From NCBI RefSeq assembly GCF_003473485.1, contig NC_053042.1:54957762-55021761 (forward strand): a DNA stretch of 64,000 nucleotides, in the 5' to 3' direction. The notes under the pieces were generated by a model, which worked only from the letters and a program-made list of their open reading frames with translations, was not told where the DNA came from and did not search any database. This document shows positions 22,790 through 34,698 of the stretch, piece after piece. The translations under genes and the position numbers were made by a program. Each line of letters opens with the position of its first letter. Positions within the stretch are counted from its first letter, which is position 1. The stretch comes from Medicago truncatula. Its lineage: Eukaryota; Streptophyta; Magnoliopsida; Fabales; Fabaceae.

Positions 22790-23726
22790 AACTACTAGGT
22801 TTTTTTTTATCCGTGCTCCGCTCGGATTTATTGTAATAGGATTGACATACGAATAATAAAATATATAATTGGTAACAGGGAAAATAAGTTGTAAAGTCAC
22901 GTATTTTCATTTGCAAAACTCTAAATACCAAAATATATAATTTTTGTGTTGTATGTAAAAATTTTACACAGTTTAGATTTTTTTTTTTAGAGAAACACAT
23001 TTAGGGCTTGGTATATATAACCAAGTTTACATGGAAATTAGGGTAGTCGAGTTTGCATGGAAATTAAGGTATTCTGTTTGTAAACGTATTAAATAAGTGA
23101 AGAAAATATTGTCAAAAAAGAAAAGGCAACAGGATAGGAATGAAATAAAGGCATGAAATTGGTTAAAAAAAATGTGTGCAAAATATTGTCAAAAAAAAAA
23201 ACATGAAATTAGTGCGACGAATTTTTTTAGTATTGTGTGCAAAATATTGTCAAAAAAAAGAAGACAAGAGGATAGCAAAAAAAGAAAGGCAAGAGGATAT
23301 AAATGAAACTGGTGCGATCCATTTTTTTAGTATTAAATAAGTGTACAAAATATTTCCTTAAAAAAGAAAGTGTATAAAAAATTGTAAAAAAAAAAAAGTA
23401 TAAAATAGAAGGCATCAAACATGATCATTGATATGCTCATAGTTTCTAGAACAAACGTGCAGCATCAAATAAGTGTCGAAAATATTTCCTTAAAAAAAAA
23501 GGGCAAGAGAATGGGAATGAAATTGTTGGGATGCATTTTATTTTTTTTGATGGAATTTATTAGGTTAAATAATTGCAAACCTAATAAAGCAAATGAGCAG
23601 AAAAAAATTAGGTTAAATTGTTGTAGACCTAACAAAATTAATAAATAAGGTACTTTATCACCGGATATTCCAAAGTAACTATGATACTTTCGGATATGTA
23701 ACCACGAAATATCATAATTAATTATT
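22790..23726. repeat. A-rich spacer with diverged tandem repeats
   Basis: From about 23095 to 23530 there are several diverged units containing GTGCAAAATATTGTCAAAAAA, GGCAAGAGGATA and GTGCGACGAATTTTTTTAGTA, roughly 70-110 bp apart. No gene is seen in the interval. Confidence 0.6.
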
Positions 23727-24041
23727 GGCTTAATTGTACTTTTGAACCTCTATCTTTTCGAAAGTTGCGGTTATGGACCCCTAACTAATTTAAATACAAA
23801 ACAGCCCCCTATGTTTTAATTCTTTGGCAGTTTTGGACCCCCAAGGCAAAAAAAAAAAAAAAAATTTCACACGTGGCACCTCACTTAGGGTGCAACGTCA
23901 GCGTTGACCGAGTCAACAATGGACTGGGGGTCCAAAACTGACAAAGAATCAAAACATAAGGGGCTGTTTTGTATTTAAATTAGTTAGGGGTCCATAACCG
24001 CAACTTTTTGAAAGATAAGGGTCTAAAAGTGCAATTAAGCC
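23727..24041. mobile_element. Mutator-like MITE, GGCTTAATTG family
   Basis: 315 bp with inverted ends of more than 100 bp (GGCTTAATTGTACTTTTGAA against TAAAAGTGCAATTAAGCC). It is flanked by a perfect 9-bp duplication TTAATTATT (23718-23726 and 24042-24050). Same end style as 1526-2483 and 50424-51477. Confidence 0.9.
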
Positions 24042-24050
24042 TTAATTATT

Positions 24051-24558
24051 TTAGTTTAAAATATATATTTTATCGGACAGACAAATATTTAAAAGATAAT
24101 TCACAAAGACGTATCCTAAAGAAAAAAAATGAAGGGTAAAATTGTGAGACAATGTTGTGAAAATTCAATTTAAGATATTATAATTATTTTTCGATTGACT
24201 AATTAAAAATTATGTTTTTGATAGATGAAAGCAATGAGAGAGAGAGGAGATTCAATCAATCAATATTAAACAAATTTTGTTTTGAGTTCTTTTATTGATG
24301 CAGTTGTTGATATCCTAACGGAATATGGTTTATACAAAAACTTTACATATTTTACTGCAATCACAATAACTATTTTCATATAAGAACTAAAATGACAATA
24401 AGTAAGTACTTATAAGGACTTGTATGACAATAAGTAAATATATTGAGTGACTAATATGACAATATTAATGAAAAAATTTAATATCAACGACTATTTTGAC
24501 AAAAAAATTGCACAATCACGGAGTATTTTAAAATTTTCATACATTTAAGGACCATTGT
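24051..24558. other. Intergenic, no gene seen
   Basis: AT-rich DNA between a MITE and a solo LTR. No open frame with protein character. Confidence 0.45.
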
Positions 24559-26240
24559 TGTAACGCCCTACTTTTGAATATTTTATTGAGTTTAGAGTCT
24601 ATTTTTATGATTTATGTGATTTATATGATTATTGTGATGTGTTGTTGATTTATTAAGTGGCTTATTTTATTATTTAATAGAATATGATTTGAAAATAAAA
24701 TAAGATTAAGTTGTGGAGGCTGTTTTGGAAATTAGATGAGTGATGTTTTGTTATGTTATATGTTGATATTTATTAGTAAAATATATGTTATTTGTTGTAG
24801 AAATATATGTTATTTGGTGTATAAATATTATGTTATTTGTTGTAGAAATATATGTTATTTGGTGTAGAAATATATGTTATTTTGTGCAGAAATATTATGT
24901 TATTTGGTGCAGAAATATTATGTTATTTGGTGTTGAAATATATGTTATTTTGTGTAGAAATATTATGTTATTTGATGTAGAAATATATGTTATTTTGTGT
25001 AGAAATATATATTATCTGGTGTAGAAATATATTTTTTATTTGGTATAGAAATATATATATGTTATAGAAATATATTTGTTATAAAGATATATTTGTTATT
25101 TGTTATAGAAATATTATATTATATATATATATATATATATAAATATATTAGAATATAATATTGAGACTTGGAGTGCAGATTTGGAAATAAGAGAAAATAA
25201 GTAGGTTAAAGATTTATATAAAAAAGGAGAGTTAGAATTAAAAAAAAGAAGGATTATAGGTGAACCTGCTTTTTGGAGAAAAAGGGAGAAAACAAGAGAA
25301 AAACCAAGAGAGAGAGGATGAATAAGATGATTAATATTGTTAATATTGATGATTTACTTTGATGATTAAATGTGAAAATATTTATATATTGTGAAAGACG
25401 TTGATATGAAGTTGTAATTGTTATATAAGATGATTATTATTGATGGTGACTTGATGCATATGTTTAAATGTTAATGTTTTGATGTTGTGATGAATTAATA
25501 CCATTAAGATGTCTAAGTTGTTAAGTTGTAAGATGTTGATCCAAATTATTGGAGTCATATGAGATGTCTAAGTTGTTAAGTCGTAAGATGTTGAGTCTAT
25601 TGCATACTCATTTAAGTTGAGGGCTTGATGCCCTGCAATGTATATTTATACATATTATGTTGAGGGTTTGATGCCTTGTAAGTTGAGGGCTTATGCCCTG
25701 TGAGCCTATCTACGCTTATACGTTGAGGGCTTGATGCCTTGGTACCACATGCATGATTAAGAGGTCGTAGTTGCATTTTGACGAGATGGTCTAAGATGAA
25801 TAAGAAGTCTAAGTTGCATTGATAAGTTGAAGTTGTGTCGTTGTTGTTAAGTTGTTATTTAACCTTGAGCTGTTGATTATATGATGTTGTTTATGATATT
25901 GATTATGATGTTGTTATGTCGGTTATGGTGTTATTGATGATTATGTTGTGTTGTTTATGTTATTATGAGATGATGATTATGTTGTGTTGTTTATGTTTTA
26001 AGATGATGTTTATGATGTGATGATTTATGAGATGTTATGATGAGACCTTCGTGCCAAAGACTATTTTAGTTGTTGAAATAAATTCCGCTGCGAAGTATGA
26101 ATTATTATGTTATTGAATTTTGAAGGATAATTAGTTAATTATTTCCGTTTATGATTTTTAAGAAGTGTGACATTCCGTTTTGTGATGATTACTCTGATTA
26201 TTTGAATGAAATTTATATGTTGAGAAAACAGGGTGTTATA
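24559..26240. mobile_element. Probable solo LTR
   Basis: Starts TGTAACGCCC and ends GGGTGTTATA, flanked by a perfect 5-bp duplication ATTGT (24554-24558 and 26241-26245), as expected for LTR retrotransposon integration; the terminal CA has become TA. The 1.68 kb contains no gag or pol frame. It carries TTGAGGGCTTGATGCC repeats at about 25618-25745 and a minisatellite at 24785-25095. Confidence 0.7.
24785..25095. repeat. Minisatellite of GTTATTTGGTGTAGAAATAT units
   Basis: About a dozen units of 21-24 bp, each combining GTTATTTGGTG or GTTATTTTGTG with TAGAAATATAT. The resulting 79-codon open frame is a repeat artefact. Confidence 0.9.
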
Positions 26241-26851
26241 ATTGTGACTGCTCGTTACACAATCAGAGATCAAAAGGACCATTACCCCAATAAAAAATTG
26301 TTAAGGTAAACGTTTTTTACAAAAATAAAATAAAAATAGACATTGAATAATTTAGAGATTATTTTTTTAAAGTTTATCAAAAATCAAAATCCATTTTGTT
26401 TGTTTATCATGAGTATATATAAAAAAATAATTACAAAATTGCTTTATTCTTTTGACACTTATTTTCTCTTTCCTTTAAAAAAAAATCTATTTTTAAAAAG
26501 TTACTTTTAACAATTTCTCATATTTAAAGCTGTTTTTAGATTTTTTTTTTTTTAACTATAACAAACTAATATAATACTCTTAAAAATGATTTTTTCCTTG
26601 ATAAAAAGCTGTAACAAATTGTACGTTTGGGTAAATATCATTAGATGGTGTTTATATATATTATAAAAAAACAAAAAATAAAATCAAAGTATCATTAAAA
26701 AATGATTGATATATCTTATAAAAATCAAAGTATGTGTAAAAAAAAAAAATAGAAGTGATATTTACCAAACATGGTGAATGTAAATGGTTAACTAAAAAAA
26801 ATCCGTTTGTGAATTACAATACGATACTAAAAGATAAATAATAACTAATTG

Positions 26852-26945
26852 AAGTTTTTTTTTTTTTTTGTCAAGTAGTCTAGTCTAGTGGTTAGATTCA
26901 CACATATAATGTGTGGAGAATCCGGAGTTCAAACTCCAACCGCCA
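26852..26945. mobile_element. tRNA-derived SINE-like remnant
   Basis: A T-run is followed by AGTCTAGTGGTTAGATTC (like a tRNA A-box) and, about 35 bp later, GGAGTTCAAACTCC (B-box-like). The spacing suits a tRNA-type internal promoter, but the acceptor stem is missing, so it is not a functional tRNA. Confidence 0.55.
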
Positions 26946-26951
26946 TACAAA

Positions 26952-27694
26952 TTAGAGCAATGATAACTTGACACAAAAAATCCAAACACAATTTAGACAC
27001 CGTATCCTTATACAATATTTTTATTTTTATTTTTTCTTTTCTTTCAACCTGTACTATGTCATCTCTCACTCCCTGTATTGTCTCTGTTTCTTTCTCTCGT
27101 AAACCACCACCACCACTATTACACACTCTCTCTCCCCCCTCTCCAAATCTCTGGTCGCCGGTGACGACAGTCTACCGTCGTTGTTCTCCTCTCTAATCTA
27201 TTTCTCTGCAAAAACAAATTCAAAAAAGACACCAAGACGGTGGTAGTGATGGATGACGAAGACGGTGGTGAGAAAGTTGTGTTCAGATCCGAAGGGGTTG
27301 AAGGTCGATGACGACGATGGTGAGGACGGTATAATGGTGTGGTGGCGAGGATGATGGTAGTGACAAGGACGGAGGGCGCGGCGGCAAGACAGACTGACGG
27401 CGGTGATGGTAATTGACGAGTACAGAGGTGGTGGTTAGGATGGAGAGTGCGGTGAGGCTAGTGGTGGTTGTGACTGACGAAGGCAGTTGCGGTGGTGGTG
27501 GTCAGAAAGGAGGGTGTGGTGGTGAAATGCAAGAGAGAAGAAGAGGTCGGGAAGAGAAGAAGGGGAAAGACAAAGAAAATGGGAAGAATGAAGTCGAATT
27601 ACCAAATTAACCCTATACTTCACATCAAAATTACCGTTTTGCCCATAGTGTTGTATTTGTGTCACAAATTGTGTGTCCATTTATCATTTCTCAC
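26952..27694. mobile_element. Probable Mutator-like element with GGTGG-rich core
   Basis: The ends GAGCAATGATAACTTGACAC and AATGGATAAAT-like complement TTTATCATTTCTC are inverted and resemble the MITE family at 1221 and 37306. The flanks share ACAAATTA. The core (27100-27600) is far richer in G and C than its surroundings, with repeated GGTGGTGA and GACGACGATGG blocks, which could be captured gene sequence. No convincing frame was found. Confidence 0.5.
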
Positions 27695-27744
27695 ACAAAT
27701 TATTACTAGTAGCTACACTTACGGGTCTGAAGTTTTTTATTTCG

Positions 27745-27914
27745 GAGAAAATTTAGGTATAATTTCATAGGTGCTTTTCGTATGGTTCTTAACTAAATTC
27801 ATTATGATTTCCTCAAATCCATAATTTTCTCAAAGTTTATTATATAAAAAAAAAATGTATTTTTAGCTAAGAACCATACGAAAAGCACCTAAGAAATTGT
27901 ACCTAAGTTTTCTC
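27745..27914. mobile_element. MITE with TTAGGTGCTTTTCGTATGG arms
   Basis: The left arm CATAGGTGCTTTTCGTATGG is the complement of CCATACGAAAAGCACCTAAG on the right, extending to GAGAAAATTTAGGTA and its complement at the ends. The flanks are T-rich, so a 9-bp duplication is likely but ambiguous. It ends 293 bp before the PPR gene start. Confidence 0.72.
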
Positions 27915-28207
27915 TTTTTATTTCCTCAAAAGTAAAACTAATTGAAGCCTTTTACAATATATTATAATTTTACATGTAAAATTTGGTGAGATATTCCTGA
28001 TATATAACGAAATTGGATTTTTATTTAAAAAGACATGTATTAGTAACAAAAAAGTCAATAGTATATATTTTTTTTGACAAAAAAGTTAATACTAGTATAT
28101 ATTAATATTAAAATGTAAAATTTGAACTAATTCAAAGAAAATTTGAAAATTCAATTCAATAGTGTGTGTATATACACATTGAAGTGCGGGTTTTTGTAGT
28201 CCATACC

Positions 28208-30100
28208 ATGGCACTTTCAAAAGCAACATTCCTCACCCGCCTGAAAACCGTCGCACAACCTAACCGCAACATCCGAATCCGACTCTGTCCACGCTTTCTC
28301 TCCTTCGCCTCACCAGTAGAAGCCGCCGCCGAACGCCGCCGCAGCCGCATGCGACAACTTCGCATCGAACCTCTCTCCGCCCTTAACCCCAACCAACAAC
28401 AATCACCCAATGCATACCCTAAATCACATTCTCCACCCTATTATCTCAACCCCAGTAACCCTAAACTCCCCGAACGCGCCTCCGCTTTAACGGGTAACCG
28501 TGTCAACCTTCACAACACTATTCTAACCTTAATCAGCAAAAACGATCTCGACGAAGCTGCACTCTACACACGCCACTCCATTTATTCCAATTGCCGCCCA
28601 ACCATTTTCACCGTCAACGCTGTCCTCTCCGCCCTCCTCCGCCAGTCTCGCTATTCTGATCTTTTATCCCTCCATCGTTTCATTACTCAAGCTGGCATAG
28701 TTCCTAATATCATTACTCACAATCTCATCTTTCAGACTTATCTCGATTGCCGCAAGCCTGATACTGCTCTTGACAATTTCAAACAGTTCATCAAGGATGC
28801 TCCTGTTAACCCTTTGCTTACCACTTTCCGCATTCTTATTAAGGGGTTGGTTGATAACAATAGGCTTGATCGTGCTTTAGATATTAAGAATCAAATGCAT
28901 GCTTTGGGTTTTGCACCTGACCCGCTGGTTTATCATTATTTGATGCTGGGTCATGCTAGGAGTTCTGATGGGTATGGTGTTTTAAGGGTTTATCAAGAGT
29001 TGAAAGAGAAGCTAGGTGGGGTTGTGGAAGATGGGGTTGTTTTGGGGTGTTTGATGAAGGGGTATTTTCTCAAGGGGATGGAGAAGGAGGCTATGGAGTG
29101 TTATCAAGAGGTTTTTGTAGAGGGAAAGAAGATGAGTGACATTGCTTATAATTCGGTGCTTGATGCTCTTGCCAAGAATGGGAAATTTGACGAGGCAATG
29201 AAGCTTTTTAATAGGATGATCAAGGAGCATAATCCTCCAGCTAAGTTGGCTGTTAATTTGGGAAGCTTTAATGTCATGGTGGATGGTTATTGTGCCGAGG
29301 GAAAATTCAAGGAGGCGATTGAAATTTTCAGGAGCATGGGTGAGTCTCGTTGCAAGCCAGATACATTGTCATTTAATAACTTGATTGAGCAGTTGTGTAA
29401 TAATGGGATGATTTTGGAAGCTGAGGAGGTTTATGGAGAAATGGAGGGCAAAGGAGTGAACCATGATGAGTATACTTATGGCTTGTTGATGGATACTTGT
29501 TTCAAAGAGAACAGGCCTGATGACGCTGCTAGCTATTTCAAAAAAATGGTGGAGTCGGGTTTGAGGCCTAACTTGGCTGTTTACAATAGATTGGTTGATG
29601 GGTTGGTTAAAGTTGGGAAGACTGATGATGCCAAGTCTTTCTTTGACCTAATGGTGAAGAAGCTCAAGATGGACGTTGCTAGCTATCAGTACATGATGAA
29701 GGTGCTGAGCAAGGCAGGAAAGTTGGATGATGTGCTTCAGATTGTTGATATGTTGTTGGATGACAATGGTGTCAACTTTGATGAGGAATTCCAAGAGTTT
29801 GTTAAGGTGGAGTTGAGAAAAGAAGGGAAAGAAGAGGACTTGGCCAAACTGATGGAGGAGAAGGAAAGATTGAAAGCTGAAGCTAAGGCTAAGGAGGCTG
29901 AGGCAGTAGAAGCTACTAAAAATAAAAAAGGACCTGGAATTATATTAACTTCCATGATGCATGGTAACAAGGAAACAGAGTCAGAGAGCTCTGATGCCAC
30001 TGCTACTGAGTCAGAGCTGGTAGAGAAAACAACTGAAACTGCTGATTCCGACGAAGGAGAGGCTAAAAGTGATAGAGCAAGTGAACAACTAACAGCTTGA
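28208..30100 (+). CDS. Pentatricopeptide repeat protein, EMB1796-like
   Basis: An intronless frame of 630 residues; an in-frame ATG lies upstream at 28166, but [15 protein letters not shown] from 28208 gives a typical Arg-rich organelle-targeting start. About a dozen PPR motifs of near 35 residues follow, for example [40 protein letters not shown] and [20 protein letters not shown]. The C-terminus after the repeats is Lys/Glu-rich ([20 protein letters not shown]) and then acidic and Ser-rich. P-class PPR proteins bind organellar RNA. The overall arrangement and N-terminus resemble Arabidopsis At3g49240 (EMB1796), from memory. No break is seen. Confidence 0.88.
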   Translation: MALSKATFLTRLKTVAQPNRNIRIRLCPRFLSFASPVEAAAERRRSRMRQLRIEPLSALNPNQQQSPNAYPKSHSPPYYLNPSNPKLPERASALTGNRVNLHNTILTLISKNDLDEAALYTRHSIYSNCRPTIFTVNAVLSALLRQSRYSDLLSLHRFITQAGIVPNIITHNLIFQTYLDCRKPDTALDNFKQFIKDAPVNPLLTTFRILIKGLVDNNRLDRALDIKNQMHALGFAPDPLVYHYLMLGHARSSDGYGVLRVYQELKEKLGGVVEDGVVLGCLMKGYFLKGMEKEAMECYQEVFVEGKKMSDIAYNSVLDALAKNGKFDEAMKLFNRMIKEHNPPAKLAVNLGSFNVMVDGYCAEGKFKEAIEIFRSMGESRCKPDTLSFNNLIEQLCNNGMILEAEEVYGEMEGKGVNHDEYTYGLLMDTCFKENRPDDAASYFKKMVESGLRPNLAVYNRLVDGLVKVGKTDDAKSFFDLMVKKLKMDVASYQYMMKVLSKAGKLDDVLQIVDMLLDDNGVNFDEEFQEFVKVELRKEGKEEDLAKLMEEKERLKAEAKAKEAEAVEATKNKKGPGIILTSMMHGNKETESESSDATATESELVEKTTETADSDEGEAKSDRASEQLTA

Positions 30101-30118
30101 AGGCGCCTTTTGCTTATT

Positions 30119-30549
30119 TGCATTTGATTGCTAGGTCATGCTTATGTAGTTGCAGATTATTGCGTAAGGACTGCATCATACTTTTGAAGTTGTGCATTGT
30201 AAGCTTAGGCTATAAACAACACAAATCAATTGCAAGCCAAATAAATGTTAAATGCTGTAATAGTGATTATTCAAAATCTACTATTATGGCCTTGATATAT
30301 GCTTTTTGTTCATATCTGTCTAGTCTAATTTGATTGCTGGGTCATGCTTATATAGTTGCAATTGTTTCTATATGCATATTATTACTTAAGAAATGCATCA
30401 TACTTTTGAGGTTGTGCATTGTAGACTTAGGCTATAAACGACACAAACCAATTGCAAGCCAAGTAAATGCTGCTATAGCGATGCCATTTTATTCAAAATC
30501 TATTGCAACGGCCTTGATATATGCTTTTTGTTCATATCTGTCTGGTTTA
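30119..30549. repeat. Tandem duplication in the PPR gene 3' flank
   Basis: A unit of about 206-222 bp, from ATTTGATTGCTAGGTCATGC to ATATGCTTTTTGTTCATATC, is present twice with scattered differences. It begins about 20 bp after the stop codon, so it probably lies in the 3' untranslated region. Confidence 0.85.
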
Positions 30550-31680
30550 ATTTGTATTTGTTTCCATTGTTTTTCTGATTTTTTTAATCAACTATAATAG
30601 TGTGTTTGGTGAGCACTTGGAATCTTGGATTGATGTTCATGAGCATGAGTTGGATTGAAATGATATTTTGCATGGATTAGTTAAGGAAATTTGTCTTAAG
30701 TTTCTGTCATAGTGAAATGATGACAGATTTTGTGCCAATTGTGGCAGCTTGTGAAGTGATATCTGCCTTGGTGGCACGATGAGTCGCAAACCCAAGTTTA
30801 TATGTTGAAATTTTGGTCATCTGTCATAAACTGTCATCCACCTTTGTCAACATTATTCCCTATATCTTGTGAAGAAAAAAACATCGTTGCCCATATTATA
30901 ATCATTGCATCTTTTCAGGCACTTTCTTCTGCAAAGTTTATTTGATATTTTCGTATGTCATTATATTGCAATGCGATTTCACACAACTACCTGCTAAACT
31001 TTGGCTGCTTATTAAAGATCAATGTTTCTTATGTTATTATAGTTAAAATATATTTCTAATTGAGCCGCTCATGTTAGACATACGTTATTTTGTTGTTCAT
31101 GTTAACGAGAAAATAAGGAAGTAGTAACTTTCTTTATTAACACACCTCATTTAATTCATGTAATAAGAAATAATACAATCTTATCTGATCATTTTACATT
31201 TTGGACATGAACGGATCAGACAGACACCGGAACTTTCAAGACCTCTCATATCTTATCATCTAGCTCAAATTTTATGGTTTTCTTGTCTTTCCCAATCTTT
31301 AGGTACTCCTCAAACTATTATTTTAGGTCTTCATGCAGGTTTGTGGTTGAACTCCATCCCAATTAACTTTTGGCTGCTCTAGGCTCAGCATAGAAGTGCT
31401 GCATCATAGATAGTTAATATATAATGTTAAGGTAATAATAACTATAAGAGTTGTGTATTTCAAACTTGATAAATTCCCATGATGCAGAGTTCATTCGGTT
31501 AAAACATAACTGATGAGCTTAATCTGTTCAATGATTCGTGTTTTACTGTTAAGCAAAACATTGTAAGTAGTTTGTAAAATTTTCTTTACATGAATTCATC
31601 AATTCAAAAAGGTTGTAATGTATAATGAAAGATAGGATACTAATACCATATTTGTTCAAAAAAAAGGATACTAATACCAT
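30550..31680. other. Intergenic, no gene seen
   Basis: AT-rich sequence without a convincing frame or recognised element end. Confidence 0.45.
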
Positions 31681-32319
31681 ATTACGGAAAGGGAAAGCTT
31701 TCTTTGCATCAATACCAATAGATTCTGGATCGTAATGAACAATGTTAACAGGGCGCCCTGCAGCCTAAGTACGTAGTTTAGCTATTCCATTTAGAATCAC
31801 TGCAAGGTCACTCACGCAGTTGAAAATGCCATGACTTGCAGCATCTGAATTCTCAACAGCTAGAGTCAGCATCGACGATAAGTCTTTAACATGAGATTTT
31901 TTTTTTTTTTAAAAACTAAAGCATGAGATATGTTAGTGAGTTGTAAAAAAAAGCTTCATATGGATTAAAGGTTTAAAATGAAGCTTGTTTAACTTTTTTT
32001 CTACTTCTCAAAAAAACATTTTTTCCACTTACTATCAAAGAACCACTCCTCAGTCTCTGTTGTTTCCTCTGGCCTGAATACTTGCCCAACTGTCAAAAGT
32101 TCCTTCAAAAAAAAGTTTCTTCGACGCATTTCTCAACTCCAACATGACCAACATCCCGCTCCAGCGATTTTAGAAATGGTTTTAGAAATGCTGTATTAGG
32201 AACGTTTTACATACCCCTTCAACATGGGGAATTTCATCTGTCATTTTGTAGATTCCAGCACTACTGATGAACAAGAATTGCTTGGCACCAGTACTCTTGG
32301 CCCAATCGATCACTGGCCT
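31681..32319 (-). pseudogene. CSP41B-like pseudogene fragment (chloroplast stem-loop RNA-binding protein)
   Basis: Minus-strand pieces match the C-terminal half of the plastid CSP41 family (NAD-epimerase-like RNA-binding proteins): [20 protein letters not shown] then [14 protein letters not shown] near 32230-32319, VFRPEETTETEEWFFD near 32045-32080, [20 protein letters not shown] then [20 protein letters not shown], and [20 protein letters not shown] ending AFPFRN at 31681. It is broken by frame changes, an in-frame TAG after IAKLRT (near 31766) and T-rich insertions around 31896-32040. The N-terminal half is absent. Family assignment is from memory of the conserved FNCVSDRAVTL and VHYDPK motifs. 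Confidence 0.8.
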
Positions 32320-32560
32320 ACAAGTTTAGATTGAGATTAGGATGTCTGTCTTAGAGATAACATCTACATTCGATCACCAACGTACAAGTTTAGATCAAGA
32401 TTAGGATGTCTGTTGCTTGCTGGTGTTGTTTTGGGACCTCAAAGTGTGCTCCTCCTCAAGGTCTCAGGTTTGATTCTCTCCGGCGCCAATTTGGGTAAGC
32501 TAGTTTAGCTTCTTCAAAAAAAAAAAAGATTAGGATGTCTGTCTTAGAGATAACACCTAC
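32307..32560. repeat. 64-bp tandem duplication, one copy split by a SINE
   Basis: The segment CGATCACTGGCCTACAAGTT...TCTGTCTTAGAGATAACATCTACAT (32307-32370) recurs from 32371 (CGATCACCAACGTACAAG) but is interrupted at 32414-32526 and resumes with CTTAGAGATAACACCTACAT. The first copy overlaps the pseudogene edge. Confidence 0.8.
32414..32526 (+). mobile_element. Short SINE with A-tail and 16-bp target duplication
   Basis: About 113 bp starting TGCTTGCTGGTGTTG, with a B-box-like GGTTTGATTCTC and an A-tail. It is flanked by the perfect 16-bp direct repeat AGATTAGGATGTCTGT (32398-32413 and 32527-32542), the usual sign of LINE-driven insertion. Confidence 0.85.
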
Positions 32561-33276
32561 ATATGTCCGAGATGTTTCTGTTTCTTTAAACCTGATGTTG
32601 TTGCTTATAATGTACTAGCCGCCGGTTTGTGTAGAAATCGTCATGTTAGTGAGGCAATGGACCTTTTGAATTATATGGATAGTCAAGGTCTAAGCCGAAC
32701 TCTACTACACATAAGATTATCATTGAAGGTTTGTGTTCAAAAGGCAAGGTTGAAGAAGCTGAGGGATATTTTAACTATATGAAAGATGAAAGTGTCGAAA
32801 TCTATGCTGACATGGTTAACGACTATTGTGAAACTGACCTTATTGAAAAATCATATGAACTTTTTTATGAGCTGTCAAACCGAGGAGATACTGCACAAGA
32901 AAGTTCCTCTTTAAAGCAACTTAGCAAAGTATTTTATTCTAAAGTATTAGCTGAATTGTGCTAGACAGGGAATATGGAATGGAATGTGCTCGCTCTTTGT
33001 TTGATTTTTTCATTGGGAGAGGATTCACGCCAGATGTTGTAACTTACACAATCATGATAAAAAGTTATTGTAGAATGAATTGCTTGCAAGAGGCTCATGA
33101 CCTCTTCCAGGATATGAAGAGTAGAGGGATCAAACCTGATGAAATTACCTACACAGTTCTACTTGATGGGAAATTAAAACAAGCAAAATTAAAAAGGCAT
33201 TTCTCTTCTAGACACACAAAAGGAAAGGATGCACCGTACGATGTTTCGACTATCTGGAGAAACATGAAGAAAATGG

Positions 33277-34698
33277 TGAAGTTGAAGTAAATGTCACTAG
33301 AAGGGGGGGGGGGGGGGGGGGGGTTGAATAGTGACCCTTTAAAAAATTTCTCTGTACTCTTAGAGAGTTTGAGCTTGCTTGAAATAAGATGATTAGTAAC
33401 ACAATAAATAACAAAGCATAAATTAAAGAGTAGAGTTTAAGAGAGATCACACAGAGAAGTTATCATGGTTCCCCCAATATGGGATAGTCCAGTCCCCACA
33501 GCTTTTGTGAGATTATCCACTAGTTCTTGGGAGTTTCTTCCTCCTCTTTGCAATGTGCAAAACAATATGTATTCTCTAAGCCTCACCAGGCTTACACTGA
33601 CTCTCGAGCTCTCTCTGAGCTTGAGGCTAAAACAACTATGTATTCTCTAAGCCTCACCAGGCTTACACCACTGATATTATTAGCTTCAGCAAGCTTACAG
33701 TATCACTCAAGATTTTACAGGCTTGATGATATACAATCAAAATGTGATTTGATGTTTGGATCTAATTACAACTTTCAAACTTAAGAGAATGAGAGATTGT
33801 AGTTTGTAATACTCTTAGAAAGATGATCCGAAAATCTGATTTGGTTCTGTAAGAGTATTTCTGATATTGAGATTGATTGATGAATTTATTGCTTGTAAGT
33901 AGGCTTGTAATTGTATTGGAAATTCATGCTTTCTTTGTTGAGAGAAAGCTTCTATTTATAGCCATCCATCATCCTTCAATATCTGCAACTATTCATTCTT
34001 GTGTAGACGCCCTTGCTGTTGAAAGGAATTGCAAAACTGCCATTGTCCCATCTTTTGTACGTTGAGTTTTGAGCTTGCCAGCCTCGGCCTCAACTTTTAA
34101 CACTAAGATCTTGAGCTCGAGCTTGAGCTTGAAATGGACCAGGAGCGTGTGTGAACAGTGAAAAGTACATGAACAGTGAAAATATATTTTCTTTTTACTA
34201 CTGTTTGTATCTTGTTCTCCAAGATGCATCATTGTCATTGTCCTTGCAAAGCTTTGTCTCCAAGATACCATTTATAAATTATATTTGCATACTTGGTCAC
34301 CAAGTCATTGTACTTTATGCCTTTTTTGCTTGCTTGCTCATCAAGATACATAATAGGGCTTATGTCATCATCCTTTTCTTTTCCAAATGATTAGCACATG
34401 ATTGAAAGACAATTTTCCCTTGCATTTGCGCATGGCTTTCTTTGTGATTTTTTCTTGGATTAAATCATTTAATTACCCTTTCTTGATTAATAATGAACTC
34501 ATATTCTTCTTGAGAGCTTGAGCTTGAAACTCCAATGATACATGGCTTTAATAATGTGTGAGAATTGGACTTTCCTATCCTTAATAGAATTCACTCAAGA
34601 GCACACATTAAATAACCAAATAACATTATAATCTTAATTTTAATACAAGAGTTTGTTTATCATTTAAAAACAAGTTTAAAGGGATTTTTGCTTCAACA
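33277..34698. mobile_element. Solo LTR inserted in the PPR pseudogene
   Basis: 1,422 bp starting TGAAGTTGAAGTAAATGTCA and ending TTTTTGCTTCAACA, so it has TG...CA ends with short inverted repeats. It is flanked by the perfect 5-bp duplication AATGG (33272-33276 and 34699-34703), and the PPR coding sequence resumes at the exact joint. No gag or pol frame. Inside are repeated TATTCTCTAAGCCTCACCAG segments (33570 and 33640) and a G21 run. Confidence 0.78.
33303..33323. repeat. Run of 21 G
   Basis: Twenty-one consecutive G residues near the left end of the solo LTR, followed by TTGAATAGTGACC. Length is likely unstable and could be affected by sequencing error. Confidence 0.85.

Noticed and set aside
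24785-25024. 79-codon open frame of MLFVVEIYVIW repeats
   Set aside because: Produced by the minisatellite in the solo LTR; no start context or family match.
26869-26945. Possible tRNA gene
   Set aside because: A- and B-box-like motifs are present but there is no acceptor stem or anticodon arm; called a SINE remnant.
29737-30123. 128-codon minus-strand frame across the PPR C-terminus
   Set aside because: Antisense shadow of the Lys/Glu-rich coding region.
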